Shown here in pieces: positions 34,600 to 42,725 of a stretch of 64,000 nt of DNA (the stretch's first letter is position 1; each line of letters opens with the position of its first letter). The position numbers and the translations under genes are program-made. Under the pieces are notes generated by a model, which was given only the letters and a program-made list of their open reading frames with translations, was not told the origin of the DNA and did not search any database. The stretch covers positions 310,001-374,000 of the forward strand of contig NC_016631.1 of assembly GCF_000178955.2 (NCBI RefSeq), written 5' to 3'. The stretch comes from Granulicella mallensis MP5ACTX8. GTDB lineage: Bacteria; Acidobacteriota; Terriglobia; Terriglobales; Acidobacteriaceae.

Positions 34600-35337
34600 G
34601 TGTATCGGCATATGCCCCGCACCGAGATTCTTGACGCGCTCGCTCATCTCCGCGAGTTGCATCGACAGGTCAGGCCGTCAAACGACCGCGAGCGTTATGC
34701 CTTCGAACGTCGCGAACTGGTTACGAAGAACCTGTTCTCAAACCTTCGCCGTACCGGCAACCATCCCACGCTCACCATGTTGCTTGAGCTCGCGGACATG
34801 TTTTCCTTGACGATCGAAGGCGCGCACCGGCTGTTTGGATATGATCTGGGCGGCATCCGGGAGTACGATCTGCGATTGAATGGGGGACGCACCCACATCG
34901 TCGAGTCTTATGCGTTCGAGCGGGATCTTCTCGTGGATGTGCCTTCGGAGTTGGCTCCTTCCGAAGCCTTCACCCTGGATGGAACGCTGAGGGAGTTAGT
35001 CCGGAGCTGGCAGCGCAACGTTCCCATGCGCGCGTTGAAGGGACCAGCATGGCGCCGTCCGGGAGCCTTTTATGTGCATGTCGGCACGGAGGACAGTCTC
35101 GGGTCGAGTCTGCCTCCGGGGGCGATGGGCCTGGTCGAACCGATTGAGGAGGAAGAAGCTCGGCAACCGAATCCTCGATCCATCTATCTGCTTCAATTCG
35201 CGAACGGATATCGATTCTCCACGCTTGGTCATGTCGATGTATCTCCTACATCGACTGCCCGGTCAGCGAGCCAATCCAACCGGCTCCCCAACCGAGCACT
35301 CCGGCACCAAATAGCGCGCCGAAGAGTCCGGGAATAG
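34600..35337 (+). CDS. Phage-type repressor-like protein (HTH + S24-like), 3' end altered
   Basis: The first 90 residues look like a helix-turn-helix region with HPTLTMLLELADMFSLTIEGAHRLFGYD. The later part (PGAFYVHVGTEDSLGSSLPPGAMGLVEPIEEEE, then YLLQFANGYR) resembles the S24/LexA-like domain of XRE-type repressors. From about 35,245 the frame runs antisense through the end of virB2, giving a low-quality tail (TARSASQSNRLPNRALRHQ), so the true C-terminus was probably lost. A GTG at 34600 (AGGAGA upstream) or ATG at 34612 may start it. It may once have controlled the element's transfer genes. Confidence 0.6.
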   Translation: MYRHMPRTEILDALAHLRELHRQVRPSNDRERYAFERRELVTKNLFSNLRRTGNHPTLTMLLELADMFSLTIEGAHRLFGYDLGGIREYDLRLNGGRTHIVESYAFERDLLVDVPSELAPSEAFTLDGTLRELVRSWQRNVPMRALKGPAWRRPGAFYVHVGTEDSLGSSLPPGAMGLVEPIEEEEARQPNPRSIYLLQFANGYRFSTLGHVDVSPTSTARSASQSNRLPNRALRHQIARRRVRE

Positions 35338-35629
35338 CATCCTGAAAACGACCGCTCATCATCCGAATACCGGCGAAGATAAGTCCGCCGAAGCAAATGA
35401 CAGCACCCGCGTATATTGCGAATGTTTTAAAACTGCCCATCAGGGTTTGTGCGCCTGAGAAGTCCATCGTCCCTTGCGCATGGGCAACGCCGGCGAATGT
35501 GAGCGCGACCAGAGTCGGACCCATCATGCGCGCTGCGTGGAGTAGTTTTCGTTTGGAGAAGGGCTGCGCCAATCGCTTGGCAAGGTGGGCTGTGTTGCTC
35601 GGGATAACGACACGGTATCTACTGGACAT
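35246..35629 (-). CDS. TrbC/VirB2-family conjugative pilin, orphan
   Basis: This 127-residue protein has a long signal region ending VALTFAGVAHAQG. It is followed by two hydrophobic helices separated by a short loop, FKTFAIYAGAVICFGGLIFAGIRMMSG and GLFGALFGAGVLGWGAGWIG, the VirB2 pilin plan. GGAGGAG lies just before the ATG at 35629. VirB2 makes the T4SS pilus, but virB3, virB4 and the rest, which normally follow, are missing. Its stop lies at a junction with the truncated S24-like gene. A conserved 33-bp element is upstream. Confidence 0.85.
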   Translation of the reverse strand: MSSRYRVVIPSNTAHLAKRLAQPFSKRKLLHAARMMGPTLVALTFAGVAHAQGTMDFSGAQTLMGSFKTFAIYAGAVICFGGLIFAGIRMMSGRFQDAIPGLFGALFGAGVLGWGAGWIGSLTGQSM

Positions 35630-35711
35630 CGGCTCCTCCATCGACTGGTCTCAGTCGGGAATATGCCGTGATGATTAGGCTCGCGCTCGGTTCGCGTCTA
35701 ATACGTAATAG

Positions 35712-35744
35712 TTATCGGGTGATAGCTCCGAAGTATCACCTCGG
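35712..35744. promoter_or_regulatory. Island operator element, copy A (upstream of virB2)
   Basis: The element reads TTATCGGGTGATA-N8-GTATCACCTCGG. Its core GGTGATA-N9-TATCACC is a dyad that includes the T-N11-A form of LysR sites. An inverted copy with the same arms lies at 36955-36987. The TTATCGG end faces the virB2 start about 80 bp away. Confidence 0.7.
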
Positions 35745-35770
35745 TCTATCTCCCACCAATGCTTCAACTT

Positions 35771-36781
35771 CTACCCGATGAGCGTCATCTGTACGGGCTC
35801 ATCTTTTGCGCGTTGGGGAGGACGCTTCCCGGTTGCGATGGAGGTGTGTACGGGGATGGATACCTTGTTTGGTACCGTCTCTTTGCCATGCTGAGGAAGT
35901 TGCTTCATGAGCCGCTTGACCAAAATCGGAACGGTCTTCGGATGACGTACCTTGTGATAGATCAGGGCTGTATCCACGGTCCAATCCACGCCGGCAATCG
36001 GGCGGGTCGTTAGCTCTCCATCAAGATTTGTTCCCTCCCGGATCAACGCGAAGCCGTGCCCACCTTTGACGAGAGTCTGCATCTCGGAGGGGTGCGAGGC
36101 ACAAGAGTGTTCTTCAAGCTGCACACCGGCGTCTCCGAGCAGTTCCAGCAGCCGCACGTGAGCATCGGGGTGTCGCTGCGGGTGGTACAGGACGGCAAGA
36201 TTGCCCTGCAACTCAGCGGTCTGCAAAGAGGCCTTCGCCGCGAGCGGATCGTCTCGTCGCAAGCAGGCAACCAGCCGGTCTCGCCGCAATTCTTCGATGC
36301 GTAGATCTGGATGCCGCAAGGGCAAGGTCACAAAGGCGGCGTCGACCGTTCCCGACACAACTTCTTCCGCGAGGTGCGCGGTGTCTCCGTGCGTTGGCCG
36401 TATAGGGCAGACGGGAAGGATCTCTTTGTGCAGATCGCAGAAGGTTCGAAACAAGCCCTGGTCAACCAGAGGAGTGCATCCGAACCGAACAGAGTCAACC
36501 TCACCGCGCTCAATCGCTATGAGCGCGTCGATGACTTCATCGCGTGTCTCCAGCAGGAACTTGGCTAAGACCTTGAATGCAACTCCAGTGTCCGTGGGCC
36601 GAATACGCCCGCCCTTCATCTTGCGGAAGAGACGAACCGAAGCGTTCTCCTGGAACTGTCGGGCCTGAACGCTGAGATTGGGTTGCGCGGTACGCAACTC
36701 CTCCGCAGCAGCTCGGAATCCCTGTCTCTCCAAGATCGTCAGCAGATATCTGAAATGGCGAAGCTCGGCCCATTCATACAT
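35771..36781 (-). CDS. LysR-family transcriptional regulator
   Basis: The N-terminal HTH matches LysR proteins: MYEWAELRHFRYLLTILERQGFRAAAEELRTAQPNLSVQARQFQE. The substrate-binding domain covers about residues 90-300 (VRFGCTPLVDQGLFRTF, GTVDAAFVTLPLRHPDL, HGFALI). A 30-residue basic tail follows. It lies between two copies of a 33-bp dyad element, one upstream of its own gene and the excisionase-like gene, and one upstream of virB2. It is therefore the first candidate to bind them. Confidence 0.9.
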   Translation of the reverse strand: MYEWAELRHFRYLLTILERQGFRAAAEELRTAQPNLSVQARQFQENASVRLFRKMKGGRIRPTDTGVAFKVLAKFLLETRDEVIDALIAIERGEVDSVRFGCTPLVDQGLFRTFCDLHKEILPVCPIRPTHGDTAHLAEEVVSGTVDAAFVTLPLRHPDLRIEELRRDRLVACLRRDDPLAAKASLQTAELQGNLAVLYHPQRHPDAHVRLLELLGDAGVQLEEHSCASHPSEMQTLVKGGHGFALIREGTNLDGELTTRPIAGVDWTVDTALIYHKVRHPKTVPILVKRLMKQLPQHGKETVPNKVSIPVHTSIATGKRPPQRAKDEPVQMTLIG

Positions 36782-36954
36782 AACGCACCGCTCAACAAGA
36801 AGTAGTAGCGCTCTCGACTTGACTCCAAACGAGCGGGTAACCGCATCTCCGCCTGTGGAAATTCTGTCAATCTAAATCCCGGTTATCAACAGAAAAGTCG
36901 ATTTTGGCCATAATTACTCCACGCGGCTAAATGCCTGTTTTCGACGAAGTTGCC

Positions 36955-36987
36955 CCGAGGTGATACGTGAAACGTATCACCCGATAA
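36955..36987. promoter_or_regulatory. Island operator element, copy B (lysR / excisionase-like gap)
   Basis: On the minus strand this reads TTATCGGGTGATA-N8-GTATCACCTCGG, identical in both arms to copy A. Here the core extends to a 10-bp perfect dyad, GGTGATACGT-GAA-ACGTATCACC. The TTATCGG end faces the excisionase-like gene, whose start is 95 bp away. Confidence 0.75.
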
Positions 36988-37081
36988 ATGGAAAGTATTA
37001 GACAGGACTCTTCTGTCGCGAGAGGCTAGGCACATTTCCCGGTATCTTCCGATACCGTCATTCCACGTTTGGAGATCCCAT

Positions 37082-37390
37082 ATGGCTTTGGCCTCAATCA
37101 TCCGACGGACAAACCGGATGGAGCCGTCGTCTGGGCGATGGAGCGAAGATCGGTGGATAGAACGAGAACCTACCACCGATGACCCTGCTCTCGAAAGACA
37201 TTACTCGGTGAACGAGATTGCCAAGTCGTGGGGGCTTAGCGGAAACACCATCCGAAGGATGTTCGAAAAGGAACCGGGAGTGATCGAATGGGGTGCGGCG
37301 GAGAGCCGGTTCGCGCGAGGCTATCGAACTTTGCGGATACCGGAGAGCGTCATGTTGCGTGTTCACCTGCGCTTGCGGAAACGCGGGTGA
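37082..37390 (+). CDS. Excisionase-like HTH protein
   Basis: This 102-residue protein has a MerR/excisionase-type HTH: HYSVNEIAKSWGLSGNTIRRMFEKEPGVIEWG, followed by a basic RTLRIPESVMLRVHLRLRKRG. Small proteins of this type bend DNA at attachment sites (Xis) or regulate transcription. On this island it could direct excision together with the integrase. It is divergent from lysR, with operator copy B between them. Confidence 0.75.
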   Translation: MALASIIRRTNRMEPSSGRWSEDRWIEREPTTDDPALERHYSVNEIAKSWGLSGNTIRRMFEKEPGVIEWGAAESRFARGYRTLRIPESVMLRVHLRLRKRG

Positions 37391-37522
37391 ACGTCAGCCG
37401 GGCTGAAGAGCCCGTTTTGAGTAACTCGGCGATTCAGCGCTCGCTGAGGCCGGGCGTTCGTTCAAGAATTCCCTGCTCGCTGATGAAATAATTCATCCTG
37501 TAATCAGGAGGGATCATTTCTG

Positions 37523-39556
37523 ATGAATTCTGGCGGCGATACCTCGGATCTAGGTCCACTCCCCATCTCGGACGAAAAGGCAGAGTTGCAACGCGAGAGT
37601 ATTAAGGCGCTTAATGCATTGCTGAAGGGGCACGACGCCATCATCTTCCGTGATGAACGGGTCGAGGACTATGGCGTGGACGGCTCTTTTGAACTCAAGC
37701 TGAATCGCCGAATGACCAACTTTCGCGGCCAGGTGCAGATGAAAGCAGCCGGCCGCCTCACTCCTCTCGTCGACGGATCGTTCTCGCATTCAGTCCGCAC
37801 CGCCAATCTGAATTATCTGCTGAACGGAACCGCGCCAATCTATATCCTCTACGACCTTCAGAAGGACGAATTTTGGTTCACTTGGGCTCAGGATGAGAGC
37901 CGCCGATTGAATGAAGAGACTCCGAATTGGCGTAACCAGGAATGGATCGCTTTAAACTTCACCGAGCCCTTCACCCTAGCGTCACTCCCGGGTATTCACG
38001 CGCGAATCATGAAGGAGGGACGCCTGCATCGCCAAATCCATGACTCGCTGGCCAAGGCAACCGGGAGCGAAGCCGTCGTTCTCAGCATCGACAGCGAGTC
38101 GCTGAGCATCACCGATCCCATTCACGCTCGTGACGTCTTACTTGCCAGTGGAGTCGCGATCGTGGCTAGCGGTTTTCCTGTGGAAGTGCTGGATCTTTTG
38201 CGCCTTCTTGACGCAGAAATCCGGGAAACGGCTCGGATTCAAATGACCGCAGGATACGCTGAATTTACCAGAGGCGACCACTATTCGGCGCTTGGACATA
38301 TACGACGGGCTTTGGCGCGGAAAAGCGAACTCAGCGCACGCGACCGATCGTTTCTCGTCACCCTTCGAGACGCAGCCGAGTTCCATATCGGACTCATTGA
38401 TGCGGAAGCCTATCAACAGCGCCTCGCGGTGCGTTCCCAGACCCTGGAGGGGCTCGAAGCGCTTGAGGCACGTCAAGATGCACTGCGCCACCGATACCTT
38501 GGCGAGAAGGACGGCGACTCCCGTGCAGCCATTGTTGAGAAGTTGCGCGAGGTGACGGCAGAAATCCTCGGTCACCCCGATTCACATCGAGGACTCAAGC
38601 TGGACGCGAGATTGCTCCTCCTCTTTCTGGAAGGAATGCAGGCAAACATTCAGACAGACGAGTCGCTTTTTTATTCCGAGATTCGCGAATTCCTATATCC
38701 CAGCGATACGAAGAGCGCCACAGAGAATTTGCAAAACGCTCGGTGTAATCAATTGGGTTGGGAACAACAGGCTGACGAGGCACAGCGGGAGGCTTACGAG
38801 TTAAGACACCCTGTCCTCATCGTTCAAGCCCTCATCATTACGCTTTATGTGCGAATCGGCAGGCTATTTGAAAAACGAATGGAGGCGATCAATAGCCACC
38901 AATCTTACAAAGTGCCTGAGCCTGCAAAAACGTCAATTGAGAACATCTTCAATGAGGCTTATCGACTCTCACATTCCAGTGGTCTGGTTGAGGGCCGATT
39001 GACGCTCGACAAGTTGAAGATTCGATTCTTGGAAGTTCAAGGCGATATTGGCGGAGCCAAGGCGGCGGCGGAAAAGCTCTACCCAGAAGCGGACGCAATG
39101 GGATTCAAAGCAATCGCGGAGGAAGCAAGTGAGGTCCTCGAGGACAGAACGCTGTTGATGCGCTATGAGCAGGATATTGCCCAGTCTGATCTTCAACATC
39201 GAGATCAACTTCAGGCAACTCAATCAGACGAACAGTTGTCCCGGATGGCGATGCACCTACTGAAAATAATCGGCTCTCCGCCAGCCCATCCCAAGAAACT
39301 CCTTGGATACATGCGCTCTCTCCGATTTATCGCCCAGGAGCGATGCGGATGGTGCCACCACCTTCAACTCTTGGAGAACCTGACTCAGACAAAAGATCCG
39401 GCCATCGCTTTTAGTGTCTCGCCTTCGCGAAAGGTGATTTGTGACAAATTCAACCACATTTCCAGTCGAGAGTCTGTTGACGTGGTTGCGATCGTCGAAG
39501 ATTTCAAGCACGATTTCTGTCATTCGTGTTCGGCGAGAGACCCAAGAGGTTATTAA
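37523..39556 (+). CDS. DUF4365 nuclease-like protein with TPR-like region, putative defence
   Basis: Residues 20-150 form a DUF4365 domain, a PD-(D/E)XK-like nuclease fold: RVEDYGVDGSFELKL puts Asp53 and Glu57, and FRGQVQMKA gives Gln72-x-Lys74. Residues 200-560 are helical and TPR-like (GYAEFTRGDHYSALGHIRRAL). The last 100 residues hold cysteine pairs CGWC and CHSC, which could bind zinc. DUF4365 proteins often lie in defence islands, and this one sits between mobile-element genes and a DUF1016 nuclease. AGGAGGGATC before the ATG fixes the start. Its target is unknown. Confidence 0.75.
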   Translation: MNSGGDTSDLGPLPISDEKAELQRESIKALNALLKGHDAIIFRDERVEDYGVDGSFELKLNRRMTNFRGQVQMKAAGRLTPLVDGSFSHSVRTANLNYLLNGTAPIYILYDLQKDEFWFTWAQDESRRLNEETPNWRNQEWIALNFTEPFTLASLPGIHARIMKEGRLHRQIHDSLAKATGSEAVVLSIDSESLSITDPIHARDVLLASGVAIVASGFPVEVLDLLRLLDAEIRETARIQMTAGYAEFTRGDHYSALGHIRRALARKSELSARDRSFLVTLRDAAEFHIGLIDAEAYQQRLAVRSQTLEGLEALEARQDALRHRYLGEKDGDSRAAIVEKLREVTAEILGHPDSHRGLKLDARLLLLFLEGMQANIQTDESLFYSEIREFLYPSDTKSATENLQNARCNQLGWEQQADEAQREAYELRHPVLIVQALIITLYVRIGRLFEKRMEAINSHQSYKVPEPAKTSIENIFNEAYRLSHSSGLVEGRLTLDKLKIRFLEVQGDIGGAKAAAEKLYPEADAMGFKAIAEEASEVLEDRTLLMRYEQDIAQSDLQHRDQLQATQSDEQLSRMAMHLLKIIGSPPAHPKKLLGYMRSLRFIAQERCGWCHHLQLLENLTQTKDPAIAFSVSPSRKVICDKFNHISSRESVDVVAIVEDFKHDFCHSCSARDPRGY

Positions 39557-39737
39557 CGTTCGATAGGCATGAGACAGAATGCCGCTCAATCTGAATCGGT
39601 ATCGCCAATATGCCAAGAGGCCGTCGAACCACCGTGCTTCGAGATGTCAACGGTTGCATCCAGGCCAAATCACTTATTGAGACCTGCACAGGAGGCTGGG
39701 GCGTTCGGGCTGGGTGGTCGGCTATCCGGAATTAGGT

Positions 39738-40826
39738 CTAGTGTTCCCCGCTTGCAATCAAAAATCGCTCTTCGATCCTCGAACGAGAACGTTTCAATTC
39801 TTCGGCAATGAGTTTTTCGTCCGGCAGGATCGTTTGATATTCGGCGGCCAGCACCTTGTTGGAGAGGTTGTCGAGTGCGTAGTGCGCCTCGGCAACTCCT
39901 TTCTCCGCGCAGAGGATCAAACCCACCGGTGGGTTTTCATCCGGTTTCATCCAATGTTCGCGGGCGTAGTTCAGATAGAGGTGCATCTGGCCCGCATCCG
40001 CGTAGTTGAACCTCCCGGCCTTGAGATCGACGATGACAAGGCAGCGCAAACGCCGATGGAAGAAGAGAAGGTCGATGCGAAACCAGGCATCGTCAATACG
40101 CAACCTGCGCTGTCGGCCAAGAAAAGCGAAGTCATCGCCCAACTCCAACAGAAAGTCGGTAAGGTGCCGGATGAGCGCCTCTTCCAAATCGGATTCAGAG
40201 TATTCGTCCTTGAGGTCGAGGAACTCCAGGACGAACGGATCTTTAATCGCTTCTTCTGGAGTGACCGCATCGTCTGGTTGAGCACTCTCGGCCTTCTTCA
40301 ACATGGCCGCCTTGTTCTTGGAGAGCGCGATTCGTTCATAAAACTGACTTTCAATCTGTCGGTTGAGCTGCCGAATCGACCAGCCGGACCGAAGGGCTTC
40401 CGTCTCATAGAAGGAGCGTGCTTCTGGGCGCTTGACGGAGAGCAGCCGAACATACGCAGACCAGGGCAGCGGAAAGCGGCTGGAAAGTTGCTGGATTCCA
40501 GATTCTCCAGACGGTGTCTGGAGAATGTTTTGGTCCGGCCACGCCCGGTAGAAAGCCCGCATCTGCCAAAGATTGGCCCGGCCGAATCCTCGACCGAACT
40601 GCCGTGTTAGGTCTCTGGCGAGTTCTTCGATCAGTTGCTCGCCATACTCGGCGCGCTGTTCTCCGCGTTGCTCGAACTCGGCAATCCGTCGTCCGATCTC
40701 CCAGTACGTGGCAGTCATCAGCGCATTGACGGTGCGGGCAGACGCTGCACGGGCCGCCTGCAACAGCGCAACGATCTCTGCGCGGATACCGGTGTAGTCT
40801 TCGGAAATGGCTGGAAGATTTGCCAT
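39738..40826 (-). CDS. DUF1016 (YhcG-type) PD-(D/E)XK nuclease
   Basis: The N-terminal part is the DUF1016 helical domain: VNALMTATYWEIGRRIAEFEQ, then YGEQLIEELARDLTRQFGRGF and LWQMRAFYRAWP. The C-terminal nuclease core has FRIDLLFFHRRLRCLVIVDLKAG, with the Asp and D-x-K active-site residues. These proteins are common on mobile elements and near restriction systems; their cellular role is not settled. The ATG at 40826 follows GGAGAAGGA and is preferred over the frame start at 40886. It lies 56 bp from the integrase stop on the same strand, so it may be cotranscribed with the integrase. Confidence 0.9.
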   Translation of the reverse strand: MANLPAISEDYTGIRAEIVALLQAARAASARTVNALMTATYWEIGRRIAEFEQRGEQRAEYGEQLIEELARDLTRQFGRGFGRANLWQMRAFYRAWPDQNILQTPSGESGIQQLSSRFPLPWSAYVRLLSVKRPEARSFYETEALRSGWSIRQLNRQIESQFYERIALSKNKAAMLKKAESAQPDDAVTPEEAIKDPFVLEFLDLKDEYSESDLEEALIRHLTDFLLELGDDFAFLGRQRRLRIDDAWFRIDLLFFHRRLRCLVIVDLKAGRFNYADAGQMHLYLNYAREHWMKPDENPPVGLILCAEKGVAEAHYALDNLSNKVLAAEYQTILPDEKLIAEELKRSRSRIEERFLIASGEH

Positions 40827-40882
40827 TGCAGATCCTTCTCCTATCGTAGTGGCAGATAACGCATGTGAACGTCGCGAAGCTG

Positions 40883-42073
40883 TCATGCCGCAGTGACGGC
40901 AACGGCTTTCTTATCCTTCACCGGCATGGCAGGGCGTCTCTCTTCACCTTGTTCCCATGCCATCCGCGCCGACTGTGCCAGTTGCGCCTGCCGAGCTTTG
41001 ACGAAGGGTGCGTAGTGCTTCTCCGTCACCTTGACGCTGCTGTGCCCCAACAACAGAGACACCTGGTCGATGGGCACACCGGCCAAGAGCAATTCGACGG
41101 CAAAGGTATCGCGGAACATATGGGAGTGGCAGCGTTTCAGCGTGCCGTCCGGACTCTTCAGAGCCACATTCTTGAAGAGCAAAGCCAGGGAACGCACCCA
41201 GCCGCGCTTGGCCGTCTCCGGGTCGCCGTTGCCGCTCCAGAAGAAGTAGTGAGGATTGGAATTCGGGAGCGACCGCAACAGGGTATGTACTTCAGGTGGC
41301 AGCGGCACATAGACCGGCACCCCGGTCTTGGCACGATAGAGGAAGAGGTTCCCATCGTCGCTCAGGCGTGTCCGCTCCAGCGTCACCGCGTCCTTGATCG
41401 CGAGCCCCGACCACCTCATCATCAGGATCAAAGCCCGCAGCCGATCACGGCGATGCTCGAAGTCGTGGCCGCCGCGCCAGTCCCCATACGCATAGGTTCC
41501 GTCCACCAGCGCCTTGAACTCGTCTTTCGGGAAGTAGTCCGTGGGGGTGGGCTCGGCCTTGACCCGTTTCAGGAGGATGGCGGGGTTCTTCGTGATCCAG
41601 TCCATGCGGACGCAGAACCAGAGGAAGGCGATCAACCGCTCGTGCTTGCGCTGCATGGTCTGCGCGGCGTTGGTCCATCCGGAGCGGAACTTGGTCAGCA
41701 CAGCCGGGGTGAGCTGGTCGAGGTAGACGATGCCCTCATTCTTTGCCCACTCCTTTAACTGTGTCTCGAAGAAGTACCGGCTCTTCTTGAGGGTGCCTTC
41801 CGTCAGGCGGCGGGAGTCTTCGTCATCCCGAAACGTCTGGATAGCATCGACGATCTTCGCGCGGGGCCTGGCCTCCGGCTTGTTGGGGTCGGACTCGTCT
41901 TCGAGCCTGCGGCAGAGCAGCTCTGCCTTCTCCCAGCTCCGCGTCTTAGCGGACTTGCGCAGGTAGCGTCCATCGGGAAGGTTTCCCTGAACCCACTTGG
42001 GGCATTTGCAGCGGCGGTAGGAGATGTCGACCTGTTTGCAGGGCGCGTAGTGGCGGGTGTAGGGCGAGAGCAT
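40883..42073 (-). CDS. Tyrosine recombinase, island integrase
   Basis: This 396-residue integrase has an N-terminal Cys-bearing arm-type region (CKQVDISYRRCKCPKW), a core-binding SAM-like domain and a catalytic domain. The catalytic residues are Arg in MMRWSGLAI, HMFRDT (HxxR), LLGHSS (His) and Tyr in TEKHYAPF. The ATG at 42073 follows AAGGAG. It is 117 bp from the 3' end of tRNA-Ala, the attachment site it presumably uses. It is a different, intact lineage from the integrase remnant at 22,804. Confidence 0.93.
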   Translation of the reverse strand: MLSPYTRHYAPCKQVDISYRRCKCPKWVQGNLPDGRYLRKSAKTRSWEKAELLCRRLEDESDPNKPEARPRAKIVDAIQTFRDDEDSRRLTEGTLKKSRYFFETQLKEWAKNEGIVYLDQLTPAVLTKFRSGWTNAAQTMQRKHERLIAFLWFCVRMDWITKNPAILLKRVKAEPTPTDYFPKDEFKALVDGTYAYGDWRGGHDFEHRRDRLRALILMMRWSGLAIKDAVTLERTRLSDDGNLFLYRAKTGVPVYVPLPPEVHTLLRSLPNSNPHYFFWSGNGDPETAKRGWVRSLALLFKNVALKSPDGTLKRCHSHMFRDTFAVELLLAGVPIDQVSLLLGHSSVKVTEKHYAPFVKARQAQLAQSARMAWEQGEERRPAMPVKDKKAVAVTAA

Positions 42074-42187
42074 GGGAGCACTCCTTTCCTTGCGCGGCAA
42101 CCGCGCATAAGGAAAGTATAGGCCGCTGTACGATTTCTGTACGATACTACGGGCCTTACTCTAAGCTATTGATTCTGAAGGGTGTTG

Positions 42188-42210
42188 TTTGGTGGACCTG
42201 ATCGGGATCG
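42188..42210. repeat. Island attachment site, right copy, inside tRNA-Ala 3' end
   Basis: This copy is identical over 23 bp to 23134-23156. It covers the CCA end, the 3' acceptor strand and part of the T arm of the tRNA gene, plus two flanking bases. The insertion therefore kept the tRNA intact on this side. Confidence 0.88.
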
Positions 42211-42265
42211 AACCGATGACCTCTTCCATGCCATGGAAGCGCGCTCCCAGCTGCGCCACAGGCCC
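42190..42265 (-). tRNA. tRNA-Ala (GGC anticodon)
   Basis: The 76 nt fold as a cloverleaf. The acceptor GGGCCTG pairs with CAGGTCC with one G-T pair. The anticodon arm CTTCC-ATGGCAT-GGAAG gives GGC. The T loop has GGTTCGATCC, and CCA is encoded. Its 3' end is the integration site of the island. Confidence 0.95.
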
Positions 42266-42725
42266 ACTCCTAGGGAAGGACTTATCTATTCTCTCGGATG
42301 CGGAGTGACAAGTCAAACGGGATCGTTCGCAGGGCACTTTTCAAGAAATCGCACCCGTCCGATATTCCCGCGAGTCTCGCCCTGATTAGAGAGATTGGCC
42401 TTTCCCTCAAAAAGCGACAATCTGCGACGTAAACGGCGCATCCCCTCTCCCCTTCGTTAAGAACGAAAGAGATTGTCTTCGGAACAAAGCCGGCATAAGC
42501 GGTGTCTAAAGATGTCAGAGTGAGCGAGCACTCGGCCGCCGGCGGCGCAGTTTTCAGCTCCTGCTCCAGGCCTGTTGCTGGTCTGATTTCGGGCTCCCGT
42601 ATGGGCTGCAGTAAGGCGTTTTCGGCGTGAGGGGATGTTGTACCTCTGGACAGATAGACCTCTGCGGGCCTACGTTGAATAGATACGCAGTGGCTGCGGG
42701 CGTTTGGCCCCGGTTGAGGACGGCG
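42266..42725. other. Intergenic region, tRNA to ECF sigma
   Basis: About 460 bp contain the tRNA-Ala promoter (minus strand) and the ECF sigma promoter (plus strand). The long minus-strand frame crossing it is antisense to the sigma gene, and no other gene is recognised. Confidence 0.5.

Larger units (their letters stand above)
23134..42210. mobile_element. Integrative genomic island at tRNA-Ala
   Basis: A 23-bp perfect direct repeat bounds the region at 23134-23156 and 42188-42210. The right copy is the 3' end of an intact tRNA-Ala(GGC) gene with encoded CCA. A tyrosine integrase gene (40883-42073) lies directly inside the right border. Cargo includes defence-like genes, a RiPP operon and plasmid/ICE genes (ParB, ArdC-like, VirB2). 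No relaxase, coupling protein or T4SS ATPase is present, so it should not move by conjugation on its own. Confidence 0.88.

Noticed and set aside
30805..37390. A functional conjugative element
   Set aside because: Only VirB2, ArdC-like and ParB-like genes remain; no relaxase, VirD4, VirB4 or mating-channel set is present.
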